Positions 28,905-39,893 of a stretch of 64,000 bases of DNA are shown here, piece by piece (the stretch's first letter is position 1; every line of letters starts with the position of its first letter). Made by a program: the position numbers and the translations under genes. Under the pieces are notes generated by a model. It was given only the letters and a program-made list of their open reading frames with translations, made no database searches and was not told where the DNA came from. This stretch comes from Sphagnum magellanicum (taxonomy: Eukaryota; Streptophyta; Sphagnopsida; Sphagnales; Sphagnaceae), in contig CM038926.1 in NCBI GenBank assembly GCA_021904315.1, positions 4,636,390 to 4,700,389 of the forward strand, given 5' to 3'.

Positions 28905-29935
28905 GTGCGACTCGTTTGGATTAGAAACTTAAAAATAAAAAATAGGGATCGGTATGGCGAAAGAACTCTTTTGTTATGGTAGAGTCTCGATCTATCAATT
29001 ACCTATACGGTAAATGAAATTTATGGTTCCCATCGGTGCGAATCCAATTATCTCGATGTGGGGTGAAAAAAGCAATTTCTCAATGGTATTGGTGGGTCAT
29101 CGATCCGTTAAGCGAGAAAAAAAAAGATGCAACGAAATTTAGGAAGAAAAATGAGTTATATCGATGCAAAAACAGATTGATAGGGTCAGCTGTCCAGCAA
29201 ACCCTTGAAATAACGTGTCGTTACTGGATGGAGAAGTCTTTCATTACATATAGTGAGACCTTCTATTTGGTAGATAAAACAGAGCTATAAATTGGAAATT
29301 ATACAAATAACCGATGACATTCTCAGGCTCCCGCATATAGAAAGGACCTCACCGTTGAGGTAGGAACCATAGAAACGATGGAATCCATTATTTTTTTATT
29401 TAAGGTCCCATTCCTTATTGGAAGGGTTTCCAACCCATAAGAAATAATGGCTAGGAAGGTTGCAGCAACAAAAGCGAGTGGAATCCTTACTTTCTACATC
29501 AGAAAAGTTAGTCAAATCTTATTACTACTTATCAAATAGATCGAACTCTCTCTATCTATTATCTATCCATATATACATAAATATATGGTTATGCCTCTTT
29601 CCTTCATTGAAGAAATAACAGTGATTCAAACAATCTATTTTTTTACTTATCGAAACCCTATTATTCCAAATTATTATTCCATAAGTAAATATAATAAAGT
29701 AGATGTTTTTATTATTTTTATTCAGTGTCCGAATTATTATTCCAAAAGTAAATATAATAAAGTAGATGCTTTTATTATTTTTATTCAGTGACGGAATAAA
29801 AACAAAATGAGAAAAATCTTATATTTGTGGATAAGCCCTACCTGGCTCAGAAGAGGAGGAAGGGAAAAAACATAGAATAAATTATTTGTTTATTTTTTAT
29901 TAAAACTATTTAGTAATTTGTGAGAGTAGATATCA
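28905..29935 (+). other. rps12 trans-intron 5' half and rps12-rpl20 spacer
   Basis: Begins with the group II intron 5' sequence GTGCGACTCG. A short open frame at 29,036-29,290 lies inside the intron half and has no known domain. A 63-base direct duplication (29,669-29,794) lies in the spacer. Confidence 0.6.
29669..29794. repeat. Tandem duplication of 63 bases
   Basis: Two adjacent copies of a 63-base unit beginning AATTATTATTCC, starting at 29,669 and 29,732, differ at only a few positions. They lie in the rps12-rpl20 spacer. Confidence 0.85.
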
Positions 29936-30283
29936 ACGACTAGAGTTAAACGTGGGTATGTAGCTCGGAAACGACGGAGATTTATTTTTACACTTACATC
30001 ATGATTTCGGGGAGCCCATTCGAAATTATTTCGAACTGTTAATCAGCAAGGAATGAGAGCTCTGGCTTCCTCTCATCGAGATAGAAGTAGGCGAAAAAGA
30101 TATTTTCGCCGTTTATGGATTGCTCGAATCAATGCGGCAGCTCAAGGTAGTGGAATCTCCTACAACAAATTAATTCGAGATTTGTATCAAAACCAAGTGC
30201 TTCTGAATCGCAAAATGCTTGCATAGATGGCTATATTAGATAATGATTGCTTCTCTACAATTATGAAACGAACCAATAAATAA
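29936..30283 (+). pseudogene. rpl20: Ribosomal protein L20, ACG start and two nonsense codons
   Basis: Large-subunit plastid ribosomal protein bL20, 115 codons plus stop. The reading frame begins ACG at 29,936 (then TRVKRGYVARKRRRF), implying a start made by C-to-U editing in the donor or a mutated ATG. TGA at 30,002-30,004 and TAG at 30,224-30,226 interrupt it; the latter replaces glutamine in LLNRKMLAQ. Between them the RNA-binding core ([28 protein letters not shown]) is preserved. Its position downstream of rps12 exon 1 is normal. Confidence 0.9.
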
Positions 30284-30428
30284 AGATAAACTGGAGGTAC
30301 GAAAATAACTTCCTCGGAGTATAATCACTCCAGGGAAGTCAAGTCGAAAAGGTTTTCCTTATTATGAGATGAAAAATATATGAAATTATTCTTACTTATT
30401 ATTAGTAGTAATAGAATAAAAGATCGAA

Positions 30429-30668
30429 TCAATTTTCATTATTGAAAAAAGGTAGTAAGGCTAGAACCCGAGCTCATCTAATAACAATAGTCATTAAGCG
30501 TTGTTATTTCGAAGTCAATCTATTCATTCGTCTAGATAGGATTCTTCCCTGTTCGCTAATAAATCTGCGAAGCAAATTTATATTTTTATAATCAATTATT
30601 TCACCTGATCTAATTGGTGGCAGACATCTACGAGAAGATCGTTTGGATTTATTTATGGCTTGTTTCAT
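30429..30668 (-). pseudogene. rps18: Ribosomal protein S18, two internal nonsense codons
   Basis: Small-subunit ribosomal protein bS18. The frame begins [14 protein letters not shown] and retains [14 protein letters not shown] and [17 protein letters not shown] at 30,504-30,506 sits where glutamine is conserved (LTSKQQRL), and TGA at 30,474-30,476 sits before ARVLALLPF. The probable true end is TGA at 30,429. It lies upstream of rpl20 on the opposite strand and downstream of rpl33, as expected. Confidence 0.88.
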
Positions 30669-30685
30669 AAACCTCTAAATGCTAT

Positions 30686-30883
30686 TTATTTTTTTATTTC
30701 TTTATGGATGGTATGCCTACCACAATAGGGGCAATATTTTTTAAGTTCCAATCGAATAGGCGTATTATGACGATTTTTCCGAGTGGTATATCTAGAAACA
30801 CCTATTTTTTTTTTCTCACTATCTTGGGCACAATCAATACATTCCAAAGTAATTGTTATTCTTACATCTTTATTCTTAGCCAT
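30686..30883 (-). CDS. rpl33: Ribosomal protein L33
   Basis: Intact 65-residue bL33 of the plastid large ribosomal subunit. It has the zinc-ribbon-like cysteine pairs CIDC and CPYC and ends [10 protein letters not shown]. It immediately precedes rps18 on the same strand (17 bases apart), matching the conserved rpl33-rps18 pair. Confidence 0.93.
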   Translation of the reverse strand: MAKNKDVRITITLECIDCAQDSEKKKIGVSRYTTRKNRHNTPIRLELKKYCPYCGRHTIHKEIKK

Positions 30884-31245
30884 AATCCCTTTTTAGATAT
30901 TATATTTGTAAAACCTATAAGATTTCATGCTTAGAAAAAGAAAAGCATAAGGTTCTAGCAAAGAAGATCAATCAATTAATTCCCGGATCTTTAAGCGAAT
31001 TCTAGTAATAATAATATATATATATATTTTTTATTACGATTGCAACCCATGAATATAATTTCGCAAGTAGAGTCCCAAATTCAATCTTTGTATAGGATAT
31101 TTCTTTTCTCTTCCTCTTTTTATTCGAATTAATGCCCCCCGATATTTCAATTTCATCTAATCATTCCATTGGTTAATTTAATCAATTGAACGTTAGAGTC
31201 CCATTAACTTCAGATAGAGATAACAAAAAAATATTTTTTTGTTAT

Positions 31246-31375
31246 TTAAAAAAATGGAAGAATTAAAGCATCTGGAAAAAAACGATTGATTTCTATCAAT
31301 AAGCCAGCCAAAAAATCCGAACCATAACGTAGCTAGTACGGGCGCCGTAGAATGATATGTTTTGACATCTTGCAT
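31246..31375 (-). pseudogene. psaJ: Photosystem I subunit IX, one-base insertion
   Basis: PsaJ is a one-helix PSI subunit. The copy begins [20 protein letters not shown], then a T run is one base too long, and the frame shifts. Dropping that base restores a 42-residue protein ending at 31,246, the usual length. A strong AGGAGG-type ribosome binding site lies just upstream of the start. Neighbours rpl33 and trnP are as expected. Confidence 0.88.
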
Positions 31376-32039
31376 TGTGAATTCCTCCTTTATATATATA
31401 TATATATATCTAAATATAGTCTTTTCGGTGTTCTTTACAAAAAAAAATATGCGTAACGAAATAAGGAAATAAAATTTCAAAAGAAAAGATTAATTGAACA
31501 CTTTCTAGTTTATCTTTTTCGAACCATTTAAATAATTAATCGGTATTATATTAAATCCCACCAATTTCTTTTTTATCACACTATTTTTATTCCATTCCGG
31601 GAGAGATTGACGAAGAATTGTGAAATAATTAATTCAATCTTTGATCTATATCTTATTAAACTTATTTTATCCCAAATAATTATTTTTCCTAAATTTAATG
31701 AAAAAACAATATTTTGATTATTTCATACACATCATATAGAATGGGGTTTATTTATACGGATAGATTTATATGGATGAAATGGTACCAACAAATTGAGTGA
31801 TCAATTACCAATGATTCGAGGAGGAGGAAGAATTGGACGAAAAAAAGGGAAATATGTATTATATTTATTTTTGTTCCACCAAATTACTATGGTACATCTT
31901 ATTTTCCAAGTGTTGTAACAATTTCATTAAAAATTTTAAAAGTCAGGAGTAAATGAAATAGAGTAAATGAAATGAGAAGGTATAGGCAAAAAGCTACGAA
32001 TAAGATACAATTACAGCAAATAAGGAAATAGCAAATGGG
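31376..32039. other. psaJ-trnP spacer
   Basis: AT-rich plastid spacer of 664 bases. No trnP-GGG copy was recognised here and no gene was seen. Confidence 0.5.
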
Positions 32040-32113
32040 AGGGATGTAGCGCAGCTTGGTAGCGCGTTTGTTTTGGGTACAAAATGTCGCAGGTTCGAAT
32101 CCTGTCATCCCTA
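32040..32113 (+). tRNA. trnP-UGG: tRNA-Pro (UGG)
   Basis: A 74-base cloverleaf. Acceptor AGGGATG pairs with CATCCCT, the anticodon loop centres on TGG (TTTTGGG), and the T-arm is GCAGG-TTCGAAT-CCTGT. It is next to trnW and opposite to psaJ and petG, as in plastomes. Confidence 0.93.
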
Positions 32114-32244
32114 CCTTGAACTCTATATATTGTAACAATATTTTGGAGTAAATAATTATGAATCATTTTTTTCTGCTGAATTCGTAATATCTCTAAGTTT
32201 CAATTTGATTCGAAATTATATTTATATTTCTTTGATGTAAAAAA

Positions 32245-32318
32245 GTGCTCTTAGTTCAGTTCGGTAGAACGCAGGTCTCCAAAACCTGATGTCGTAGGTT
32301 CAAATCCTACAGGGCGTG
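32245..32318 (+). tRNA. trnW-CCA: tRNA-Trp (CCA)
   Basis: A 74-base cloverleaf with anticodon loop CTCCAAA and T-arm GTAGG-TTCAAAT-CCTAC. The acceptor has changed from the usual GCGCTCT to GTGCTCT, which still pairs by G-U. The gene sits between trnP and petG. Confidence 0.92.
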
Positions 32319-32440
32319 ATTATAAAAAGAAATGGGAGGGGAATGATAAACAAAAAAAATGGGAATTTATCTATTTCGGACCTCCCTCTTTTTTTTAGGG
32401 AGGCCTACAATAGTAATAATAAATATAACTTAATATTTGA

Positions 32441-32560
<120 letters not shown>

Positions 32561-32675
32561 TTAAGTAAGAGGGACAGAGTTAGAAACTGACTAAGTTTGT
32601 TGTTAATCCCAATAACCTTTAATTGGATTGAGAAATACAATGAGATTATCAGAACTTTTACGAGTTTTCCTTTTC

Positions 32676-32771
32676 CTATATGAGTTGTATCTTATTCAAA
32701 CCAATAAATAAAACCAAAGCTAAAATTAGAGCGGCAATTAGAAGTACAAAATAGCTGATTGTAGTAAGCAT
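32676..32771 (-). CDS. petL: Cytochrome b6f subunit VI, PetL
   Basis: A 31-residue, one-helix b6f subunit: MLTTISYFVLLIAALILAL, ending GLNKIQLI. The stop TAG lies at 32,676-32,678. The frame is intact and of the usual length. tufA lies upstream instead of the spacer usual in most land plants. Confidence 0.9.
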   Translation of the reverse strand: MLTTISYFVLLIAALILALVLFIGLNKIQLI

Positions 32772-33940
32772 GAAAAAAATCCTAGTGTCAATATAACAAG
32801 TTAGTATACACCCTTACGAAGCAATTACCTATGGTTTTTATCGCAAAAAAAAGGGATAGAATAAAAAAATGAGAAGTAACTATTGTTACAACACTTAAAT
32901 ATCCAATTTTTATATCTATATCGATTACTATTGCTATTCGTCACCCCATCGAACAGAAAGTATATTAGAAATAGTAGAAAATATTTTTGTTTACAATAAT
33001 CAATAAATAAGAAGAAGGTAGAAAATGAAGAAGAAACTATATGCCATTTTTTTCTTCTTGAACCATTCAAAATATTCGTATTATTTCATCTGTCTCTAAT
33101 TTAATGAAGTAACCCAGATACAACACTAGCTCCTACTGTGTGGCCCCCCTCACGAATTGCAAAACGCATTTTCTTTTCAATAACTACAGGTTGAACCAAC
33201 TCTACCACCATTTTTATATGGTCACCCGAAGAAGCATATTGGAATGATTCAATTTTACCAGTTACAACAATAGTACGAATATAAAATTGGGGATGATATC
33301 CTGGTAAAAAAGGGGAATGGCGTCCTCCCTCCTCTTTCCGAAGAATATAGACCTGTGCTTCAAATCGAATATGGGATTTTACGGTTCCAGGCTTAGCAAT
33401 TATCATTCCATGTCGTATGTTTTTTCTTTGCACATCCCCGAGTAATATTCCCACATTATCTCCAGTAATACTTTCCTCAAGAGTTTTTTGGAACATTTCT
33501 AGACTTGTAACAATGGTACTATGACTTCCTCTTAATCCAACTATTTCTATAATTTCTCCTACCCGAATAATTCCTCTTTCTATACGCCCCGTAACTATAG
33601 TTCCATGACCTTTAGTGGGAAAAGCATCTTCTACAACCATTGTGAGGCAACTTTTGTCCATCTACCTCCGGTTCTACAAGGTGACTATGCTTGAAAGCAC
33701 AAATGCTACCGATGAAGGACAAATGCGAATGTATGTCTAGTTATTAGGTTGCGTTTGTAGATGAAGTTAATTATTTTGTCTTCCAAGCATCATTCACAAT
33801 TCAACATTGATAGATTCGTTATTTAGATTCACACATTCCAAATCCTAGAACATTATATCAAATTGTCATCCCTTTTTAATGAACATTTATGGACTCAACA
33901 CCTTCTTAAACTTGGTTACAACCAGCAAGCCTTTGAACTA

Positions 33941-34465
33941 TTGTTTCTAACACATAGGTTGTCCAAATCTTGCTTGCTTTAGCTCTTTGGAAAGCTAACC
34001 ACTAGGCGCACCTTCCCACCAAGTATCAAGATCTACAGCTAAATAACTAGGAAGTTATGCTATGAAACCCGAGAGGGTTTTGCAAGGGAAATTGGTCCAA
34101 CTCGACTACAGACCCCCAGTCACTTGGAGAATTGTTTCTCCCACATACGTTGTCCAAATCTAGCTTGCTATAGCTCTTTGGAAAGCTAACAACAAGGCGC
34201 ATCTATCTACCAAATCTTAGGCTCTGCAGCTAAATAACTAAGAAGTTATGCTACGAAACCCGAGAGGGTTTTGCAAAGGAAATTGGTCCAACTCGACTAC
34301 AGACCCCCAGTCACTTGGAGAATTGTTTCTCCCACATACGTTGTCCAAATCTATCTTGCTATAGCTCATTGAAAAGATAACAACAAGGCACATCTATCTA
34401 CCAAATCTTAGGCTCTATAGCTAAATAACTAGGAAGTTATATTACGAAACCCGAAAGGTTTTTTG
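33941..34465. repeat. 191-base tandem repeat, about 2.8 copies
   Basis: Units start at 33,941, 34,132 and 34,323, each with TTGTTTCT. Shared words include GTTGTCCAAATCT, CTAAATAACTA, GAAACCCGAGAGGGTTTTGC and CCCCCAGTCACTTGGAGAA. The second and third units are closer to each other than to the first. The array lies in the insertion inside tufA. Confidence 0.9.
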
Positions 34466-34689
34466 TGAAGTTTCTCTAAATTCTAACCTTCCAACCTCAT
34501 CATTCCTCACCCCCATTCCTTAAAACTATTACAAGATCTTCCCTCCACTCCTTTCCTTCTTCCCTCTCCTAAGTTTCATCCCCATTTCCCTTCAAAAAGC
34601 TTGTGAAACAAGTATTCAAGGAAATTCTCCAAGGTAAAGAGAGACCCCCCTAATCATCCGAGTCGCCTTTTAAAGAGAAGGAGAAGGGA

Positions 34690-34919
34690 GGATCCCATGC
34701 TTGGTGGTCAAAGGAAGATCCCATGCTTGGTGGTCAAAGGAAGATCCCATGCTTGGTGGTCAATGAAAATCCTTTGCTTGGTGGTCAATGAAGGATCCCA
34801 TGCTTGGTGGTTAATGAAGATCCCTTACTTAGTGGTCAATGAAGATCCCTTGCTTGGTGGTCAATGAAGGATCCCATGCTTGGTGGTCAATGAAGGATCC
34901 CATGCTTGGTGGTCAATGG
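34690..34919. repeat. Minisatellite of about 25-26 bases, nine copies
   Basis: Nine consecutive variants of a unit built on GATCCCATGCTTGGTGGTCA. Small differences such as CCCTT for CCCAT distinguish units. It creates an accidental open frame starting at 34,839. Confidence 0.92.
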
Positions 34920-37148
34920 GAGGAGAAGAAGAAGGTTCCTTGCTACCTATTTCCACTTCCCCTTGAGCAACTTTATTTGAACCTTCATTTTATTTTATTT
35001 TTATCCTTTGACCTTAAATTTTTACTTTACCATGGTCCTAGGCCATCATTTACACCTCCTCTTCCTTTCCTCGGCCTATAAATCATGACCGCAAAACTTG
35101 ATGTCACAAGTCCACCCCACCTCCATTGTCAATTCGATTTTGTTGAAGATTTTTCCTCTCTTCCTTGAAAGTATGGCGTTGCGCACGGTCACATCCTACG
35201 GGCCCCAAGCCGCACAAGCGGATGCAAAACCGCCTTCGGAGTCATCTTTAGATCTAACCCTAACGCAGCATCCTCGCGATGAAGAACCCGAACCTCGCGA
35301 AGTGCGCGCTCGTCTCGAAGTTAAACCCCCTTGAGCTTGGTACTATCGTATTTCGCCAAACTCCCGCACCCTGGTGATCTTATTACAAGTTGACCCCGCT
35401 TCTGGTGACGAACCCGAAACTGTCTGCGAAGGTTGTTATGAAACCGAAAACACTTCTATCTTCGCTTGGTCTTCAGTTCCCGGCGTTGGACACTATAGTT
35501 GGTTGCGCGGTCTAATTTGTCGATTACCTCCTAATAGCAAAGCGGACTACCTAGTTCGTACCATTCGACGCATTCTAGACTTCCTACAGTTATGAGCTAA
35601 AGCGTAGCTTAGGACTTGACATGTACTTGTAGCTCCTTGTTGAGCTTGCTCATAATCTAAATAAACATTTCAGTCCTCACGAAACTCCTATTATCATTGG
35701 CACGTTGTCACATCGTCTATTTAATCATTAAGCTGATCTGAATCAATCCTTCGCTCCTATGGGTTGAAGATTGCTCTAGCTCTATTGGGCCTTTCACTAA
35801 CCCCCTCACCCTACTTCATAAATTCCCAGCGTTCTTGCTACTTGCCAACTACTAATACTAGACCAATGTTTTGTCGCACACCATGAACTGTGGTGTTTGT
35901 TTTTCTTTCCCCAGCCTTCTAGAGATTTCTCATCCCTACTTCCGCCAGTAAGGTTCCAAAACTATGGTTTATCAACTCTTTGCTGCAAAAAAGAACTAAC
36001 CCAACTAATATCGTATTTCAGACAACTAAACCCCCCCCCCTCATACCTTGTGCACACTCATCAACCCCTATTCTAACACAAAGTTGTTAAACCCCCCTAA
36101 TAACTTCACCACACTCACATATTCCTAACCCAATTTTTAAATATTGAGACTACTAGCCATGGCCATGTCGGTAGAGCTCACAACCATAAAAAAGGGTTTA
36201 TTTATTCTACGTTTGGGTATCGGAATATGAATATCTACTTGATCCATTAAGTCATAAATTTTGTCAACCCATTTATTAATACCTCTTTTTAAATTGGGAT
36301 TTTCAGTGAGACTTTCTAAAGCAATTAAAGTAGAGCCTGACACTACAGGAATCTTCTCTCCTGGAAATTCATAGTAACTTAAAATTTCGCGTACTTCGAA
36401 TTCTACCAACTTCAACGATTCTTCATTATCAATTTGATCTTCTTTGTTTAAAAAAACTACGATATTAGAAATACCTACTTGCTTGGCCAGGAGGATATGT
36501 TCCCTGGTTTGTGGCATAGGTCCATCGGCCCCTTATACTACTAAGATGGCACCATCCATTTGTGCAGCACCGGTAATCATATTTCTTATGTAATCTACGT
36601 GACCGGGATAATCTATGTGAACATAATGTCGGAGGGAAGTTTCATATTCTACATGAACGGTATTAATCGTAATACCCCTTGCTTTTTCTTTTGGAGCTAT
36701 ATCAATTCTATCGTATTTTTTGGCAGTATATCCACGCATAGCAGCTAAAGCCATTGTAATGGCTGCTGTTAAAGTAGTTTTTCCATGATCTACATGCCCA
36801 ATTGTTCCAATATTTACATGAGGTTTTGTACGTTCAAACTTTTCTCGAGCCATACGAAATCATTTTCCTTTTAAGTCACTGGTTTCATTAAAAATTGATT
36901 GGGTTAGCCAAACAAAGCCGACGGAAAGAAAATTGAGGTATTTAGCTTATCCTATTTATTTTTTATTTGTCTTGCTACGTCAAAAGAACGCCGGATATAC
37001 TGGTCTAATATGCTTCAAAGATACCCTCAGTATAACATTGATAATCTAACAAGGATTGAGAAAGATTTCGGTAGATTTTATATCCCCTGGCTTCTATCTC
37101 CTATGGGATTATTCCCCCTTGACCCCACAAAAATATATGGAGCTAACC

Positions 37149-37400
37149 ATGTCTGGAAATACGGGAGAACGTCCCTTTGCTGACATTATTACTAGTATTC
37201 GATACTGGGTGATCCACAGTATCACTATACCTTCCCTGTTTATTGCAGGTTGGTTATTTGTTGGCACAGGTTTGGCTTACGATGTGTTTGGAAGCCCTCG
37301 ACCGAATGAATATTTTACAGAAAGCCGACAAGAAGTTCCTTTAATTACTGGCCGTTTCAATTCGCTGGGACAAGTTGATGAATTTACTAGATCTTTTTAG
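37149..37400 (+). CDS. psbE: Cytochrome b559 alpha subunit
   Basis: The PsbE subunit of PSII cytochrome b559, 83 residues, normal length. It has the heme-ligand histidine in [14 protein letters not shown] and a single helix. ATG at 37,149 ([14 protein letters not shown]) is preferred over an upstream extension of 31 codons. It is first in the psbE-psbF-psbL-psbJ cluster. The frame is intact. Confidence 0.94.
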   Translation: MSGNTGERPFADIITSIRYWVIHSITIPSLFIAGWLFVGTGLAYDVFGSPRPNEYFTESRQEVPLITGRFNSLGQVDEFTRSF

Positions 37401-37668
<268 letters not shown>

Positions 37669-37781
37669 TTACAGCAAGAGCTTCTTTGCCTCATTTGGAA
37701 TAAATTCAAATCCTTAGTATTTGTGACTGTCTATGTCCCGAGTCGCGACTACCTAATGAAATTGAAAAGGGAGTGAAATAA

Positions 37782-37904
37782 ATGGCTAATACCACCGGAA
37801 GGATTCCTTTGTGGTTAATAGGTACTGTAGCTGGTATCCTTGTAATTGGTTTAGTAGGTATCTTCTTCTATGGTTCATATTCTGGATTAGGTTCATCCTT
37901 ATAG
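37782..37904 (+). CDS. psbJ: Photosystem II protein PsbJ
   Basis: 40-residue one-helix PSII subunit: [18 protein letters not shown], ending [11 protein letters not shown]. The frame is intact. It is last of the psbE cluster, followed by a strong hairpin at 38,042-38,090. Confidence 0.93.
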   Translation: MANTTGRIPLWLIGTVAGILVIGLVGIFFYGSYSGLGSSL

Positions 37905-38041
37905 TAAGTAATTGAGTAAGATTTGGACGTACGGAAAAATAACGTATGTAGAAATGGGAGATATATCAAATACTAGGATTGGATAGAATTATTCGATCCT
38001 TCTCTCCTTCCACTCCCGAGTGGGGGGGATAATCAAAAGAT

Positions 38042-38090
38042 GGGGAAAACATTATTAAATTTATCACATAAATTTAATAATGTTTTCCCC
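38042..38090. terminator. Perfect 21-bp hairpin after psbJ
   Basis: GGGGAAAACATTATTAAATT and its exact complement form a 21-base-pair stem around the loop ATCACAT. It lies about 140 bases after psbJ. Plastid transcripts are typically ended or stabilised by such structures. Confidence 0.85.
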
Positions 38091-38556
38091 ATATGCTAAA
38101 AAAAAAATTTAAAAAAAAATCTTTATTTTTCAAACCCATCCTTTTTTTTGAATGAATAAATTTTAAAAATTCGTAAATTAAATAAAAAGAAATAATTACA
38201 ATGGATTTCTAAATTTTTTCATTAATTTAAGTTTCGAAAATGTAGGTCAAGAAAAAATATATTTGTTTTTTCGAAACAAGCCATTCCAAAGCCATTCCGA
38301 AAGGAAAAGTTTGATTGAAAATTATGATGAATTTTCACGATAAGTAATACGAGCCATATGTATAATATATAATCCATTAGCTTTCCATTTTTTGGAAATC
38401 AGAATTTTTTCGGAAAGTATATACGAAAAACCTTTTTTTGGTGATTTATTAATAAAATAGGAAAAATCAAGAATATTCCCCATTTTCATTTGGTAAGTAC
38501 TCCCTATTCCTTATTGGGAATTACAAAAAAAAAATGGTGATATTTCTAATAATTAC

Positions 38557-38862
38557 CTATGATAAATTTCTTCCAATTGGGAATATACCACCCATTCTTT
38601 TTTCTTTCTTTCCGATGGAGAAAAATAAATTATTATAATTATGATATATATGGAAAAGATAGGATCCTTCAGTGAGTTGAAATATATGCATTAGTGTCTG
38701 TCGAGCCATTCCTCTAGAAATAGTCACTTCCGATGGGTATCCCCAATGATTCGAAATTTCTCTTAATAAGGGGGAGAAATAAGAATACTCGAAATTTTCA
38801 GTTTCTGTAGGAACTATATGGTATATAAAAACCAAATTCGATTTCATTGCAGTAGCCATCAA
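38557..38862 (-). CDS. Unrecognised 101-codon ORF downstream of petA
   Basis: An open frame starting MMATAMKSNLVFIYHIVP lies 69 bases after the petA stop on the same strand, so it could have been co-transcribed with petA in the donor plastome. It is predicted soluble, with aromatic-rich segments (YSYFSPLLREISNHWGYP; EGSYLFHIYHNYNN). I do not recognise it as a standard land-plant plastid gene. Composition is more balanced than the low-complexity frames nearby. It could still be a chance frame in a long spacer. Confidence 0.4.
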   Translation of the reverse strand: MMATAMKSNLVFIYHIVPTETENFEYSYFSPLLREISNHWGYPSEVTISRGMARQTLMHIFQLTEGSYLFHIYHNYNNLFFSIGKKEKRMGGIFPIGRNLS

Positions 38863-38931
38863 TAAGGGATAAATTTTCTATTAATCAAACGCTTCGATTG
38901 AACCTTTTTTTTTATCGATAAATTCGTAGAA

Positions 38932-39893
38932 TTAAAAATTCATCTCATCTAATTGAACTTTTTCGAATTGTTTTTTCTTAAGTACTAGAGAGATTTGTGC
39001 CAATATAACTGATGCAAAAAAGAGCAAAAGACCCTGAACACGTAAAGGATCTTGAAGTACTACTTCTGCATCTCCTTGACCAAAACCACATACATTGGGA
39101 TTATTGGTTAAAGGCTGATCTACTTTAATTGATTCACCCTATGAAATAATAAGTTCTGGTCCTGGAGGTACAATATCAATCACTTAACGACCATCTGATG
39201 CATTATCAATAGTTATTTCGTATCCACCTTTTTCTTTACGTATAATTTTATTGACTTTACCTGTAGCTGAAGCGTTGTAGACGGTATCATTACTCTTACT
39301 CCCATCGGGATAAATTTGCCCTCTTCCTCTATTACCACCCACATATATTGGATATTTCAAGAAATGAGCTTCTTTATTAGCCGAAGGATCTGGCGAAAGG
39401 AGAGGAAAAACAATTTCACTATACTTTGTACCAGGAACCGGACCTACCACAAGAATATATTTTTTATCAGGACTATAGGATTGAAAATAAAGATTACCTA
39501 TTTTTCTTTTATTTCGGGAGGAATACGATCAGGAAGGGCTAATTGAAATCCCTCGGGTAAAATAAGAACCGTTCCTACATTTAAGGCTCCTTTTTTACCA
39601 TTAGCAAGAACTTGTTTTATTTGTGTATCATAAGGTATTTTAACGACAACCTCAAAAACCGTGTCCGGAAGTACAGACTGTGGAACTTCGATATTTACAC
39701 GTTTTTTGGCCAAATGACAATTAGCGCATACGATACGACCAGTTGCTTCTCGGGGATTTTCATAACCTTGCTGTGCAAAAATAGGATATGCCTCGGAAAT
39801 GGACGACCAAGCTATTATTCCCGTTATGATCAAGACCGAAATAGATCGAATCACCCATTCTTTTAGCCAATGACTAATATTTTTGTTTTGCAT
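38932..39893 (-). pseudogene. petA: Cytochrome f, frameshift and two nonsense codons
   Basis: Cytochrome f of the b6f complex, with c-type heme. It begins [20 protein letters not shown] with a signal-like helix, then [20 protein letters not shown] and the heme motif CANCH. A homopolymer at 39,501-39,505 is one base short, shifting the frame after PEIKEK. TAA at 39,184-39,186 and TAG at 39,139-39,141 replace glutamines (GRQV and ISQGE in relatives). Correcting one base gives 320 residues, the normal length, ending [12 protein letters not shown] with the C-terminal anchor helix. Confidence 0.92.

Larger units (their letters stand above)
33641..36179. mobile_element. 2.54-kb insertion in tufA with 8-base target duplication
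   Basis: ACAACCAT occurs at 33,633-33,640 and again at 36,180-36,187, exactly where tufA stops and resumes, which marks a target-site duplication. Eight bases would suit a hAT-type DNA element. The insert can also be read as TG...CA with a seven-base repeat, which would resemble an LTR-type element. No terminal inverted repeat or terminal direct repeat was recognised. The interior holds two tandem arrays and a GC-richer stretch (35,170-35,590) with short open frames of unknown nature. Confidence 0.8.
33101..36853 (-). pseudogene. tufA: Plastid elongation factor Tu, split by an insertion
   Basis: EF-Tu carries aminoacyl-tRNA to the ribosome. The N-terminal part (36,853 down to 36,188) has the P-loop GHVDHGKT, the RGITIN effector region, DYPGH (usually DCPGH) and NKED. 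The C-terminal part (33,632 down to 33,101) has [15 protein letters not shown] and [11 protein letters not shown], ending VSGLLH. They are separated by 2,539 bases of foreign DNA. TAA at 36,533-36,535 also interrupts the [13 protein letters not shown] block. Otherwise about 410 codons remain, nearly the family length. In most land plants tufA is nuclear and lost from the plastome, so a near-complete copy in plastid context is striking. Confidence 0.92.

Noticed and set aside
29036..29290. 84-codon frame after rps12 exon 1
   Set aside because: It lies in the 5' half of the trans-spliced intron and has no maturase or other domain.
32825..33070. 81-codon minus-strand frame between petL and tufA
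   Set aside because: Low-complexity serine/phenylalanine-rich translation of an AT-rich spacer; no conservation expected.
34690..34919. CRISPR-like repeat array
   Set aside because: The units are contiguous with no unique spacers; it is a minisatellite in a plant sequence.
34839..35595. Open frames at 34,839-35,081, 35,098-35,334 and 35,374-35,595 as genes
   Set aside because: The first is created by the minisatellite. The others have no recognisable domain, are short and lie inside a mobile element.
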